Source: Deltaproteobacteria bacterium
GTDB taxonomy: Bacteria > Myxococcota > UBA727 > VGSZ01
Direction of reading: 5' to 3'
Assembly: GCA_016177705.1 (NCBI GenBank)
Contig: JACOUT010000003.1
Span: 434,001-498,000 of the forward strand
DNA length: 64,000 nt
Below the pieces are notes generated by a model. That model did no database searches and was not told the origin of the DNA. It worked only from the letters and a program-made list of their open reading frames with translations. Shown piece by piece: positions 36,764 through 46,320 of this stretch. The position numbers were made by a program, and so were the translations under genes. Every line of letters begins with the position of its first letter. Positions within the stretch are counted from its first letter, which is position 1.

Positions 36764-37233
36764 GGTGACACCATGTAGTGCAAGCGAATGTTGTCGGGCT
36801 CGACCTCACGCCACTTGTTCTCGGCGGTGCAGACGAACACGGTCGCGTCGCGCACGAACGTGGACACGTCGGTCCGCAGCGCGAACCAAGGCAGGACGAG
36901 GGAGAGCGCGCCGACGTGCCGCACGACGGCCCACTCGTCGTCGGCCGGTGAGTGAAACGCTTGCTGTGGATGCGAGTGCACCTGCCCCAGGACGTAGACG
37001 CGCTTCTCCCGCAAGCGCTGCATGAGCGCCTCCATCCCCTCACGCGGGATGAGGAAGAAGTCGGCTTCGGCTTCGTGCACGGGCTCGTACGCTTCGGCGA
37101 CGTCGGCTGTGTCTCCGCTTCGCTTCCCCAGCCAGAGAACGATCCCCTCGTGCCCATAGGGCGGCTGCTGGCCGGCGCGCTTTAGCACCTCGAGGGTCTT
37201 GTCGATGATGGCCGACTGCACCTTGATGATCAT
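36760..37233 (-). CDS. JAB/JAMM deubiquitinase-like metallopeptidase
   Basis: A 157-residue MPN-fold zinc peptidase. The complete JAMM set is present: E29, H86 and H88 (VHSHP), S95 and D98 (SPAD). ATG 37233 overlaps the stop of the E2-like gene (ATGA) and has GAAGAAG upstream. In bacterial Ubl operons this enzyme trims the Ubl precursor after its di-glycine and can remove Ubl from targets. The Ubl here ends GGGG-TS, so removal of TS is the expected first cut. Confidence 0.9.
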   Translation of the reverse strand: MIIKVQSAIIDKTLEVLKRAGQQPPYGHEGIVLWLGKRSGDTADVAEAYEPVHEAEADFFLIPREGMEALMQRLREKRVYVLGQVHSHPQQAFHSPADDEWAVVRHVGALSLVLPWFALRTDVSTFVRDATVFVCTAENKWREVEPDNIRLHYMVSP

Positions 37234-37655
37234 GTGCTCTTCTTCCAAAGGGCCCAGACCTGGCCGACGAGGCCGCCGAGATCGAAGCCGGGTTTTGCGC
37301 GGTAGTTGGTCCAGTCATCGCTGATGTGGCTGGGGTGAGAGTGGTACTCGCGCGTGCCGGCCATGCAGATGAAGGGCCGGCCGACGCTCGGGTGCGATGC
37401 GTGAAAGTGGCTGTGCCCCTGCGGCATGCGCGTCAGGGGCTGCCCGTCGAGCTGCAACAGTTCGATCGACGCGGGACGCTCGTTCCAGTCGTCGGCGTGC
37501 ACGCGAAGACGGAGACCGGGCCGACCACCGTCGTCGAATGACACGTCGAGCTTGGGGTAGGTCATCTCGTTGACCCTCCACGCGCGCAACCTCGCGGCCG
37601 CCTGCATGGCCGCGACGTCGCGCTCGAAGAACGCCCTGGCAGCGAGCTCGTTCAC
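37230..37655 (-). CDS. candidate E2-like conjugating protein
   Basis: A 141-residue protein with a single cysteine, C97, in RPFICMAGTREYHSHPSHIS, followed by His105, His107 and His110. The block around the Cys (FICMAGTREYHxHPSHxxDxW) resembles the active-site region of prokaryotic E2 families found with ThiF and JAB genes. The first half is beta-rich (LRLRVHADDWNERPASIELL), as expected for a UBC sheet. GTG 37655 overlaps the Ubl stop and its own stop overlaps the JAMM start. The alternative is a metal-binding accessory protein, given the His cluster. Confidence 0.65.
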   Translation of the reverse strand: MNELAARAFFERDVAAMQAAARLRAWRVNEMTYPKLDVSFDDGGRPGLRLRVHADDWNERPASIELLQLDGQPLTRMPQGHSHFHASHPSVGRPFICMAGTREYHSHPSHISDDWTNYRAKPGFDLGGLVGQVWALWKKST

Positions 37656-37930
37656 GACGTCCCCCCGCCACCTTCGGGACGGAAGAAGTCGATCGTGACC
37701 TCGCCCGTAAGCCCGTTCTCGATGTAGTTCTTGTTGGGGTCGATGGTGCGGCCAGCGACCTGCGCGACCCAGCCGCTCGTGTCGGCGATGTTGAGCTCGC
37801 GCGCGGCGCGCTCGAGCTGGATGCGCACGGGCTGGTGGGCCGGCGTACGATCGAAGCCTTCCTGCGGGTACGCACCGCTCGTGGTGATGACGGCGACGAA
37901 GATGAAGTTGTCGGAATCCTTGTTGGTCAT
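37652..37930 (-). CDS. ubiquitin-like modifier protein with C-terminal GGGG-TS
   Basis: A 92-residue protein with a predicted beta-grasp fold: strand NFIFVAVITTSG, strand PVRIQLE leading into the helix RAARELNIAD, WVAQVAGRTIDPNKNYIENG, and the last strand TGEVTIDFFRPE. It then runs into G87-G90 and Thr-Ser. A flexible tail with di-glycine is the conjugation signal of ubiquitin-like proteins, and the two extra residues imply processing by the JAMM peptidase two genes on. ATG 37930 has a strong GGAGG site. The gap of about 100 bases to the upstream gene may allow separate control. Confidence 0.85.
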   Translation of the reverse strand: MTNKDSDNFIFVAVITTSGAYPQEGFDRTPAHQPVRIQLERAARELNIADTSGWVAQVAGRTIDPNKNYIENGLTGEVTIDFFRPEGGGGTS

Positions 37931-38033
37931 GATTGCCCTCCTTGATGACAAAGCTCTCGAGCCCTCGGTTTTCCGGGCGGCGGTTAGAAGAATTTCTTCG
38001 CGACGCGCCAACTGGCTGGAATCACTGCAGATC

Positions 38034-39719
38034 TCACTCCGCGTCGCCGGTCCCCATGGCCATGACGCCGGCGGTGAGGGAGCCCGCGGGCAGCGCGATC
38101 GGCGTCGTCGCCTCCGCCGCTTCGTCGGACACCTCGACGTTGAGCGCGCGGAGCGTGCTCTGTGCGCGGCGCAAGAGGAGGTCGAGTGCCTTCTGCGCTT
38201 TGCGGACCTCGTCGCCGATGCCGTCGACATTCTTGCGAATGGCGTCGCTGTGCTTCTCGATCTTCTCGAGACGCGCGACCTCGCTCTCGATGCGCGACTC
38301 GATGTCGCGCAGCGCGGCGATGTCGCCAGGGTCACCGGTGGTGCGGCTGCGCGTGACGAGCCCCATGCCGAGGAGGACCGCAGCGTGCAGGTACGCGTCG
38401 GTGGATGCGTCTTCCTCATCCCACGTGACGAGGACGTTGTTCCCGTACCGCGCGAAGCGAGGGAACACATGGCTCGCGTGCGACGCGGCCATCACGAACA
38501 CGCCCGCCGCCGCGTTGCGGTTCTTGCGCGCGGCGTCGAGCTCGTCGAGCGCGTTCTGCACGGTGTACGCGCCGTCGTGCTTTGCTTCGAACACGACGCC
38601 TGCGTCAGCGAATGCGCTCTCCGCGGTGAAGCGCAGAACGGCGTCGCCCTTCTTGCAGCGGCCAATGCCCGCCGTGGCACCGGTGGCGTCGAAGACGACG
38701 GGTGCGCCTTGCGTGGCCGCGCGCACGAAGCTGGCGACGGAGTCCTCGAAGTCGAGGCCGGCGCGCGTCGTGTTGCGATCCTGGTCGCGCTTGGTCTCGA
38801 TGCGCGTCAGCGCCTCGCGAACTTCCTTCTCGAACCGCGTTTGGCGTTCGTCCTGGCGCTTCGCGAGATCGCTCTGCGCCGCGGCCTGCTCATGCAGCAA
38901 CTTCGTCAGGCTCGTTTTCATGATCGCCATCGGCGATGACGGCGCATCCGGGTTGACGGCAGCGAGCACCTCTTGTCGCGCCTGCTGCGTCTCGCGCACC
39001 AGGCGACTGAGGAGCGAGTCCTCGTCGTTGGCGTCGAGCGCCGCGAGGGCGGCGGCCAGTTGCGCCTGACGATCTTCGTCCGCTCCCTTGAGTTCATCGC
39101 GCAGGCTGCGCAGGAAGCGCGCAACGGCGCCGTCCTCGGCGAGCGGATCGAGCGCGCGCACGAGCTCAACGTGGTTCTCGCTCATCACCGCGCGCAGTTG
39201 TCCCTCGAGCACCTTGATGATGCCTTCGCCGTCGGTGGGACTGAGCTTCTTGAAGAGCGGGCTCGTCTCGCCGACCTGGCGAGCGAGAGACTCTGCGAGC
39301 ACGCTGTTCTTGGGGCCGAGATACTTCTCGAGCAGACGCGCGAGGACACCCTGGTCATCGACGAAGGCCTTGAGCCGTTGGCTCACCTGTCCGTCGCTCG
39401 GATCGAAGAAGCGAGAGAGCACGGCGCCGATCGTGGCTTGCTGTTGTTCGACGTGGGCGCGGAGCTGGCGATCGACGTCGGCCAGCAACGTCTGTCCTAC
39501 GTCCTTCAACTTCGCCTCCTGCGCGGTAGCGTGGGCGTTGCGCAATGCGCGAAGCCCGATGCTCCATGCGTCGAGCGCGAGCTGATCGCGCTGCGACTCG
39601 TCGAGCTCGCTGAAGAGCCCGAGGCTCTCGGCGCGCGGGTCGCGAACCTCGGTGGTAACGACCTCTGACGTCACGATGACGTCGACTTCAAGCTGCGCGG
39701 TGCGGGTGGTGTTCGTCAT
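38034..39719 (-). CDS. coiled-coil protein with PD-(D/E)xK nuclease-like domain
   Basis: A 561-residue soluble protein, first gene of the Ubl operon. Residues 40-320 are helical and coiled-coil-rich. Residues about 322-430 look like a restriction-endonuclease fold: GLDFEDSVASF, then D359 in KKGDAVLRF and E378-x-K380 in VVFEAKHDGAY, a D...ExK triad as in DUF2130-like proteins, followed by KNRNAAAGVFVMAAS. A second coiled coil (ESEVARLEKIEKHSDAIRK) follows. The start is ATG 39719, but GTG 39674 would suit the predicted sigma54 transcript better. It may be the operon's effector or its conjugation target (inference). Confidence 0.7.
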   Translation of the reverse strand: MTNTTRTAQLEVDVIVTSEVVTTEVRDPRAESLGLFSELDESQRDQLALDAWSIGLRALRNAHATAQEAKLKDVGQTLLADVDRQLRAHVEQQQATIGAVLSRFFDPSDGQVSQRLKAFVDDQGVLARLLEKYLGPKNSVLAESLARQVGETSPLFKKLSPTDGEGIIKVLEGQLRAVMSENHVELVRALDPLAEDGAVARFLRSLRDELKGADEDRQAQLAAALAALDANDEDSLLSRLVRETQQARQEVLAAVNPDAPSSPMAIMKTSLTKLLHEQAAAQSDLAKRQDERQTRFEKEVREALTRIETKRDQDRNTTRAGLDFEDSVASFVRAATQGAPVVFDATGATAGIGRCKKGDAVLRFTAESAFADAGVVFEAKHDGAYTVQNALDELDAARKNRNAAAGVFVMAASHASHVFPRFARYGNNVLVTWDEEDASTDAYLHAAVLLGMGLVTRSRTTGDPGDIAALRDIESRIESEVARLEKIEKHSDAIRKNVDGIGDEVRKAQKALDLLLRRAQSTLRALNVEVSDEAAEATTPIALPAGSLTAGVMAMGTGDAE

Positions 39720-39732
39720 GGCACTCGCTATC

Positions 39733-39748
39733 GCAGCGATCGTGCCAG
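39733..39748 (-). promoter_or_regulatory. candidate sigma54 promoter for the Ubl operon
   Basis: On the minus strand the site reads CTGGCACGATCGCTGC, matching the -24/-12 consensus TGGCAC-N5-TTGC with one change (CTGC). GG and GC have the required 10-base spacing. It lies just upstream of the minus-strand operon and is divergent from a sigma54 activator gene. The predicted start of transcription is about 39721, almost at the annotated ATG. Confidence 0.6.
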
Positions 39749-39794
39749 CCAGTGTCGAGGCGCCCAGGCCTCGTCACTTCCGTAACATCAAGGA

Positions 39795-39817
39795 CTTGTG
39801 CGGCGTCGCGACACAAG
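39795..39817. promoter_or_regulatory. inverted repeat in the CARF activator/operon gap
   Basis: CTTGTG at 39795-39800 and CACAAG at 39812-39817 form an inverted repeat with an 11-base spacer. It overlaps the larger palindrome next to it by three bases and is 75-95 bases upstream of the predicted sigma54 start, a normal enhancer position. Confidence 0.5.
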
Positions 39818-39844
39818 GTTCATTGTGTGCACACAACGAACCTT
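39815..39844. promoter_or_regulatory. 30-base palindrome, probable activator binding site
   Basis: The left arm AAGGTTCATTGTGTG pairs with the right arm CACACAACGAACCTT with one mismatch in fifteen. It ends 14 bases before the ATG of the CARF-sigma54 activator and is centred about 108 bases upstream of the predicted sigma54 start, so it could be both the enhancer for the operon and an autoregulatory operator. Confidence 0.7.
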
Positions 39845-39858
39845 ATAGCGTCGGCCTC

Positions 39859-41364
39859 ATGCGTAAAGTCCTTCTGGCTTGGGTCGGCAGAACCGACCTT
39901 CGTGCCCCCACCGAAGGCGATCAGGTCGGTGTTGGTCCCATCGCGCAGGCGCTCGACGCGCGCGCGTTTGATGAGGCTTACCTCCTGTCGGACTACGACG
40001 CGAAGATGTCGGGCCCGTACGCCAAGTGGCTGCGCGCGCGAACGAAGACGCGGATCGAGATCCTAGAGGAGAAGCTCAGTGGGCCGACGCAGTTCGGCGA
40101 GATCCACGAAGCGGCGGTCCGCAGCGTCGATCGCGTCCTCGGAAAGCATCCTCATGATGTGGCGCTCTCGTTTCATCTGAGCCCGGGCACCCCCGCGATG
40201 GCCGCGGTGTGGATTCTGCTCGGGAAGACGCGGTTTCCCGCGGAGCTCATCGAATCCTCGAAGGATCACGGGGTTCGCACCGCGGCGGTGCCGTTCGACA
40301 TCTCCGCGGACTTCATCCCCGACCTGCTGCGCGAGAAGGACGAGAGACTGCGCGCAGGCAGCGCCGCGACGCCTTCCGAGACGCCTGAGTTCGCCGACAT
40401 CATTCATCGCAGCAAGGTGATGGCGCGCCTCATCGAGCGCGCGCGCCGGGTCGCGGTGCGCAACGTTCCCGTCCTCGTTGAAGGCGAGTCGGGCACGGGC
40501 AAGGAGATGTTGGCGCGTGCGATTCATCGCGCGAGCACGCGACGGGACAAACCGTTTGTCGCCGTGAACTGCGGCGCGATCCCCGCGCATCTTGTGGAGT
40601 CCGAACTCTTCGGGCACGAGAAGGGAGCGTTCACCGACGCGAAGACTTCTCGCGAGGGCTACTTCGAGGCTGCGAACAAGGGGACGTTGTTCCTCGACGA
40701 GCTCGGCGAGCTTCCGGGACCGGCGCAGGTGAAGCTGCTTCGCGCTATCCAAGAGGGCGAGATCGTTCGCCTCGGTGCAACGAAGCCCGTGAAGGTCGAC
40801 GTTCGGATCGTTGCCGCTACGAACCGCACCCTCACAGAAGAGATCACCGCAGGCCGGTTTCGCGAGGACCTCTTCTACCGCCTCGCCGTCGCGGTGCTGA
40901 AGCTGCCGCCTCTGCGGGACCGAAGCGGCGACCTTGGCCTGCTGATCGATCACTCGCTCGCTCAGGTGAACAGAGAGGCAGCCGGCGAGCCAGGCTTCAA
41001 AGAGAAAAAACTTTCTGCTGGGGCAAGAAATCTTCTGCTGGGCCACCCGTGGCCGGGCAACGTTCGCGAGCTGCTGAATACCCTCCGACGAGCGGCGATC
41101 TGGAGTGAGGCGACCACGATCTCGACCGACGATGCTCGCGAGGCCTTGCTTCCGGCGCCCGGCCGCGCCACCGCGGAGGTGCTCGATCGGCCGCTCGGCG
41201 AAGGCTTCAACCTCGCGGAATTGCTCGGGGATGTCGCCCGGCACTACCTTTCTCGCGCGATGGAGGAAGCGCACGGAAACAAGACGCAAGCCGCTGCCTT
41301 GGTTGGCGCGGCGAGCTATCAGACGCTCACGAACTGGCTCGAGAAGTACAAGGTGCAGACCTGA
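39859..41364 (+). CDS. RtcR-like sigma54 activator with N-terminal CARF domain
   Basis: A 501-residue bacterial enhancer-binding protein. Residues 1-155 form a CARF ligand-sensing domain as in RtcR (MRKVLLAWVGRTDL; ALSFHLSPGTPAMAAVWILL; ELIESSKDHGVRTAAVPFDI). Residues about 175-410 are the AAA+ domain: Walker A GESGTGKE (209-216), sigma54-contact loop GAFTDA (256-261, variant of GAFTGA), Walker B GTLFLDELGELP, and GHPWPGNVRELLNTLRRA. A Fis-type HTH ends the protein (NKTQAAALVGAASYQTLTNW). CARF domains bind nucleotide or RNA-end ligands, so the operon is probably switched on by damage or infection. It sits 28 bases ahead of hsdR. Confidence 0.92.
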   Translation: MRKVLLAWVGRTDLRAPTEGDQVGVGPIAQALDARAFDEAYLLSDYDAKMSGPYAKWLRARTKTRIEILEEKLSGPTQFGEIHEAAVRSVDRVLGKHPHDVALSFHLSPGTPAMAAVWILLGKTRFPAELIESSKDHGVRTAAVPFDISADFIPDLLREKDERLRAGSAATPSETPEFADIIHRSKVMARLIERARRVAVRNVPVLVEGESGTGKEMLARAIHRASTRRDKPFVAVNCGAIPAHLVESELFGHEKGAFTDAKTSREGYFEAANKGTLFLDELGELPGPAQVKLLRAIQEGEIVRLGATKPVKVDVRIVAATNRTLTEEITAGRFREDLFYRLAVAVLKLPPLRDRSGDLGLLIDHSLAQVNREAAGEPGFKEKKLSAGARNLLLGHPWPGNVRELLNTLRRAAIWSEATTISTDDAREALLPAPGRATAEVLDRPLGEGFNLAELLGDVARHYLSRAMEEAHGNKTQAAALVGAASYQTLTNWLEKYKVQT

Positions 41365-41392
41365 TGGCACGGTCATTGATGAGTGAGCGGCC

Positions 41393-44300
41393 ATGGTTGT
41401 CGCGGAGCTCACCAACATGAAGTCGCAGAACTTCGAGTTCTTGCGAGAGAAGCGCGGGGTCCTCGCAGACCTCGCCGGCTTCGCGGAGCGCTACGCCCAT
41501 GACGACCCGGCGAGCTCGCTGATCAAGCAGCGCAGTTTCGTGGAGACCGTGGTCGGTGCGATCTACCAGCGCTACCACCTTCTTCCGCCGTACTCGGACA
41601 ACCTGAACGACTTGATGAACGCAGAAGCTTTCCGACAAGCCGTTCCCGAGGTCGTGCAGAACAAGCTGCACATGGTTCGCAAGGCGGGCAACCACGCGGC
41701 GCACCCGCGTCGTCCGATGACAAGCCAGATGTCGCTCGAGTGCCTCACGCAGCTCTTCGACATCGCGCGCTGGTTTCACATCCAGGTCGATGGTGGCGAT
41801 CGCGCCGGCACACCGAAGTACACGCCGCCGCCTCCTACGGTGGACGGTGCGGCGAAGACGAAGGAAGCGCTCGAGAAGCTTCGTCTCGCCGAAGCGAAGT
41901 ACGAGTCGATCCTCTCGGCACTCGACGAAGAGCGCAAGAAGCGCCTCGACGCAGAGCGCGCAGCGACGCAGCACGCGACCGCGCTCGAGAAGCTGAAGGA
42001 GGAAGGCGAGCGCGTCGCGTCGGTTCTCCAGTTCAACGAGGAGACGACGCGCAAGCGGCTCATTGATCAGGCCCTGCTCGCAGCGGGATGGAACGTCGGC
42101 AACAGCGGCGCGAACACCGAAGAAGTGCGGCAAGAGGTGAAGCTCGTCGGCATGCCCACCGAGTCCGGCGATGGTCGAGCCGACTACGTGCTCTACGGGG
42201 ACGATGGGAAGCCGCTCGCTGTCGTGGAAGCGAAACGCACGCTCAAGGACGCGCACGAGGGCGGCGAACAGGCCCGGATGTACGCGACGTGTCTCGAGAA
42301 GGAGACCGGCGTTCGGCCCGTCGTGTTCTTCACGAACGGCATGGACATCTTCCTGTGGGACGACGTCCAGGGCTACCCGTATCGGAAGGTTTACGGCTTC
42401 TACTCGAAGGACAGCCTCGAGTACCTGCTTCATCAGAGGAAGAACAAGCGCCCGCTCGCGACCGTCGAGCCCAATCTCGCCATCGCGAATCGCATTTACC
42501 AGCTCGAAGCCGTGAAGCGCGTGTGCGAACGGTTCTCGACGAATTTCCGCAAGGCGCTGCTCGTGCAGGCGACGGGTACAGGCAAGACGCGTGTGGCGAT
42601 CTCGCTCTGCGACGTGATGATGCGCGCGGGTTGGGTCAAACGCATCCTGTTCCTTTGCGATCGCCGCGAGCTCCGAAAGCAGGCGGACCGCGTCTTCAAG
42701 GAGTTCATGCCGGGCGAGCCGCGTGTCGTCGTCGACAGCAGCACATCGAGCGACCGTGACAAGCGGATCTACCTCGCGACGTATCCGGCGATGATGAAGT
42801 GCTTCGAAGACTTTGACGTCGGCTTCTTCGATCTGATCATCGCGGACGAGTCACACCGCAGCATCTACAAGAAGTTCAGGACGCTCTTCCAATACTTCGA
42901 CGCGCTTGAGGTCGGCCTCACCGCGACGCCGGTGCGCTTCATCGAGCGCAACACGTACGACCTCTTCAACTGCGAAGACCGAGATCCCACGTCGCACTTC
43001 TCGTTCGAAGACGCTGTGAACATGAACTTCCTCGTTCCGTTCCGCGTGCGTGCGTTCAGCAGCCAGTTCCGTGAGCAAGGCTTCCGCTACTCGCAGATGA
43101 ACGAGGACCAGCGCGAGCAACTGGAGGATCAGGAACCCGCCGCGGAGCAGGTCGAGTACGAGGCCACCGACCTCGATAAGCACTTTTTCAATCGAGACAC
43201 GACGCGCGGCATCTGGCGTTCGCTGATGGATGAAGGAATTCGAGAAGCGACCGGTAGCCATGTCGGCAAGACCATCGTCTTCGCGAGGACGCATGCGCAC
43301 GCGATGCATCTCGCTGAGGTCTTCTCGGAGATGTACCCGCAGTACGGTTCGACGTTCTGTCGCGTCATCGACAATCAAGAGCCGAAGGCCGAGCAGCTTA
43401 TCGACGACTTCAAGAATCCGGAGAACGATCTCACGATCGCCATCTCGGTCGACATGCTCGACACGGGCATCGACGTCCCCGAGGTGGTGAACCTCGTGTT
43501 AGCGAAGCCAGTGAAGTCGTACGTGAAGTTCTGGCAGATGATCGGCCGCGGAACACGGCTCTGCAAAGACCTGTTCGGCGCGGGCAAGCACAAGACGGAG
43601 TTCCTGATCTTCGATCACTGGTCGAATTTCTGGTTCTTTGACGAGCGGTACAAGGAGAAGGAGCCGTCGAAGCAGAAGTCACTTCTGCAGCAGCTGTTCG
43701 AGACGCGCGTGGAGCTCGCACAGGCAGCGCTCGACAAGATGGATCAGGAGAGCTTCCAGGCGACCGCTGCGCTGATCCTCGGCGACATTCGTGCCGCACG
43801 AGACACGAACAGCATCGATGCGCGCGACCGGTGGCGCGAGCTCGAGCGACTTGCCGACGGTGATCACGTGAATCACTTCGCGGCAGCGACCAAAGCAGAC
43901 CTGTTGAGCATCGTCGCTCCGCTCCAGCATCAACGAAACATCCGTGGAGACGAGGATGCGTACCGCTTCGATCTTCTCACCGCGCGCCTCCAGCTCGAGT
44001 TGCTGAAGGGCGGGCCGGATGCCCCGCGCGTTCTGGATCTTCGGGCGCGCGTCGAGGACGCCGTCGCGCTTCTCGGGAAAAACCAAAACCCGGTGAAGGA
44101 GCGCGCTGACTCGATCAAGAAGGTGCAGAGCAAAGACTTTTGGTCGACGGTCGAGTTCCATCATCTCGAAGGCTTGCGGCGCGAGCTTCGTGGCGTCATG
44201 CGCTACCAACAGCTCCCACCGACGACGCGCGTGTCACCGCAGGTGTTTGACGTCGACGACGCCGACTTCGCCGGTGAGACGTACATCCCCAAGCTCGAGG

Positions 44301-44797
44301 GCCTCGATCTCGTTGAGTATAAGCGTCGCGTGGAGTCCGTCCTGCGCGAACACTTCGCGACGAACCCGACGCTTCAGCGCATCCGAGCAGGCGATGCTGT
44401 GCACGACGACGAGCTCGATGCGCTTGCGAAGCTGGTGCTGCAGGTTGATGACAAGGCGAACGTGCGCCACCTCGCGGGTCATGATCCGGAGACGCGGCGA
44501 TCACTGTTGACGGTGTTTCGCGGCCTCGTAGGTCTCGACGCCGCCGCCGTGGACAAGGCGTTCACAACATTCGTCCACAAGCATCCGATGCTGTCGTCGC
44601 AGCAGCTTCGCTTCCTGCAAGTGCTTCAGAACTACATCTCGCAGAACGGCGGCATCGAGATCGATCGCCTCTACGAGCCGCCTTTCACAACGATCCACTC
44701 GGAAAGCGTCGACGGGGTGTTCACGAACCCGAGCGACGTCGATGAGATCATCGCAATCCTTGCCGCCTTCGAACCCAAGCGCGCCGCCACCGTCTGA
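41393..44797 (+). CDS. hsdR: type I restriction enzyme R subunit (HsdR)
   Basis: A 1134-residue nuclease-translocase. Residues about 15-130 are a DUF4145/HEPN-like helical domain ([12 protein letters not shown]). A coiled coil lies at 155-210. The nuclease core is D264...E279-x-K281 ([20 protein letters not shown]). SF2 motor motifs are ATGTGKT (393-399), DESH (485-488), LTATPVR, and the late motif [14 protein letters not shown]. The C-terminal EcoEI_R_C-like helical region binds HsdM/S. ATG 41393 is taken as the start; ATG 41417 is possible. It is followed 14 bases later by hsdM. Confidence 0.94.
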   Translation: MVVAELTNMKSQNFEFLREKRGVLADLAGFAERYAHDDPASSLIKQRSFVETVVGAIYQRYHLLPPYSDNLNDLMNAEAFRQAVPEVVQNKLHMVRKAGNHAAHPRRPMTSQMSLECLTQLFDIARWFHIQVDGGDRAGTPKYTPPPPTVDGAAKTKEALEKLRLAEAKYESILSALDEERKKRLDAERAATQHATALEKLKEEGERVASVLQFNEETTRKRLIDQALLAAGWNVGNSGANTEEVRQEVKLVGMPTESGDGRADYVLYGDDGKPLAVVEAKRTLKDAHEGGEQARMYATCLEKETGVRPVVFFTNGMDIFLWDDVQGYPYRKVYGFYSKDSLEYLLHQRKNKRPLATVEPNLAIANRIYQLEAVKRVCERFSTNFRKALLVQATGTGKTRVAISLCDVMMRAGWVKRILFLCDRRELRKQADRVFKEFMPGEPRVVVDSSTSSDRDKRIYLATYPAMMKCFEDFDVGFFDLIIADESHRSIYKKFRTLFQYFDALEVGLTATPVRFIERNTYDLFNCEDRDPTSHFSFEDAVNMNFLVPFRVRAFSSQFREQGFRYSQMNEDQREQLEDQEPAAEQVEYEATDLDKHFFNRDTTRGIWRSLMDEGIREATGSHVGKTIVFARTHAHAMHLAEVFSEMYPQYGSTFCRVIDNQEPKAEQLIDDFKNPENDLTIAISVDMLDTGIDVPEVVNLVLAKPVKSYVKFWQMIGRGTRLCKDLFGAGKHKTEFLIFDHWSNFWFFDERYKEKEPSKQKSLLQQLFETRVELAQAALDKMDQESFQATAALILGDIRAARDTNSIDARDRWRELERLADGDHVNHFAAATKADLLSIVAPLQHQRNIRGDEDAYRFDLLTARLQLELLKGGPDAPRVLDLRARVEDAVALLGKNQNPVKERADSIKKVQSKDFWSTVEFHHLEGLRRELRGVMRYQQLPPTTRVSPQVFDVDDADFAGETYIPKLEGLDLVEYKRRVESVLREHFATNPTLQRIRAGDAVHDDELDALAKLVLQVDDKANVRHLAGHDPETRRSLLTVFRGLVGLDAAAVDKAFTTFVHKHPMLSSQQLRFLQVLQNYISQNGGIEIDRLYEPPFTTIHSESVDGVFTNPSDVDEIIAILAAFEPKRAATV

Positions 44798-44811
44798 GAG
44801 AGCCGAGCTTC

Positions 44812-46320
44812 ATGAGCAACCTTATGTCCCAGGTAAAGAACGACGTCGACAAGCTGTGGACCGAGTTCTGGACGGGCGGGATCACGAACCCGCTGACCGT
44901 CATCGAGCAGATCTCGTTCCTGATGTTCGCGCGCATGCTCGACGTCATGGAGACGACAGCCGAGCGAAAGGCGGAACGTACGAAGAAGCCCTTCGTTGGC
45001 CGCTTCAACGGGAAGGACGACCCCCGGCGGTGGAAGAACTTCAAGCAGCTCCCTGCAAACGAGATGTTGCGCGTGGTGCGCGACGAGGTGTTCGCGCACT
45101 TCCGCAAACTGAACGGCGGCACGACCTTCGCGGAATACATGCAAGACGCGCAGCTCATGATCCAAAAGCCGAACCTTCTTGCTTCCGCTGTAATCATGAT
45201 CGACCGGCTTCCGATAACGGAGGGCGACGCAAAGGGCGACCTCTACGAGCACCTGCTTGGGAAGCTGACGACCGCTGGCATCAACGGGCAGTTCCGCACT
45301 CCACGACACATCATCCGCTTCATGGTTGAGCTCCTGGAGCCGAAGCCGACGGACACGATCGGCGATCCTGCGTGCGGCACCGCCGGATTTCTCGTTGGCG
45401 CGATGCAGTACCTCGTTGAGACGCACACGTCGGCGAAAGGGAAGCTCAAAGGGGAGAACGGCGAGCCGATCTACACGGGCGATCTGCTTGAGCCCTACCG
45501 CGACCACATCCAGAACGGGATGTTTCACGGTTTTGACTTTGATGCGACCATGCTTCGCATCGCCTCGATGAACCTGATGCTGCACGGCGTAGACAATCCG
45601 GAGATCCATTACCAGGACACTCTCTCGAACTCGTTCCCTGAGAAGTTCGCGAAGCAGGCCACAGGCGGCTTCGACGTCGTCCTCGCCAACCCGCCATTCA
45701 AGGGCAGTCTCGACGAGGGCGACGTCCATCCGTCGCTAACCCAGGCCGTGAAGACTAAGAAGACGGAGCTGCTCTTTGTGGCGCTTATTTTGCGCATGCT
45801 CAAGAAGGGCGGGCGCTCGGCGACAATCGTACCCGACGGCGTGCTCTTTGGCTCGAGCAAGGCACACACAGCGCTGCGGACGATGCTTGTCAAAGACAAC
45901 CAGCTCGAAGCGGTCATCTCGCTGCCGAGCGGCGTGTTCAAGCCCTACGCCGGCGTGTCGACGGCCGTCCTCGTATTCAGCAAGGGCGGCAAGACGGACC
46001 ATGTCTTCTTCTACGACGTGGGCGCGGACGGCTTTTCGCTCGACGACAAGCGCGAGCCGGTTGGCGAGAACGACCTACCCGACGCGCTCGAGCGCTGGCG
46101 CAAGCGCAGCGCGAAGAAGGACGCCGATCGTACTGCGAATCACTTCATGGTGCCGGTTAAGGAGATCGAAGCGAAGGACTTCGACTTGTCGCTCAACCGC
46201 TACAAGGAAGCGAAGCACGAAGAAGTCACCTACGACCCACCGAAGACGATCCTCACCGAACTGCGAAAGCTCGAGTCAGAGATCGCGAAGGAGCTGAGCG
46301 AGTTGGAGACGATGCTGTGA
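44812..46320 (+). CDS. hsdM: type I modification methylase M subunit (HsdM)
   Basis: A 502-residue N6-adenine methyltransferase subunit. The N-terminal HsdM_N domain ([20 protein letters not shown]) leads to the SAM motif DPACGTAGF (185-193) and the catalytic NPPF (293-296). It forms the core of the M2S methylase that protects host sites. GTG of hsdS overlaps its stop (GTGA). The domain order and length are complete, so the enzyme should be active. Confidence 0.96.
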   Translation: MSNLMSQVKNDVDKLWTEFWTGGITNPLTVIEQISFLMFARMLDVMETTAERKAERTKKPFVGRFNGKDDPRRWKNFKQLPANEMLRVVRDEVFAHFRKLNGGTTFAEYMQDAQLMIQKPNLLASAVIMIDRLPITEGDAKGDLYEHLLGKLTTAGINGQFRTPRHIIRFMVELLEPKPTDTIGDPACGTAGFLVGAMQYLVETHTSAKGKLKGENGEPIYTGDLLEPYRDHIQNGMFHGFDFDATMLRIASMNLMLHGVDNPEIHYQDTLSNSFPEKFAKQATGGFDVVLANPPFKGSLDEGDVHPSLTQAVKTKKTELLFVALILRMLKKGGRSATIVPDGVLFGSSKAHTALRTMLVKDNQLEAVISLPSGVFKPYAGVSTAVLVFSKGGKTDHVFFYDVGADGFSLDDKREPVGENDLPDALERWRKRSAKKDADRTANHFMVPVKEIEAKDFDLSLNRYKEAKHEEVTYDPPKTILTELRKLESEIAKELSELETML

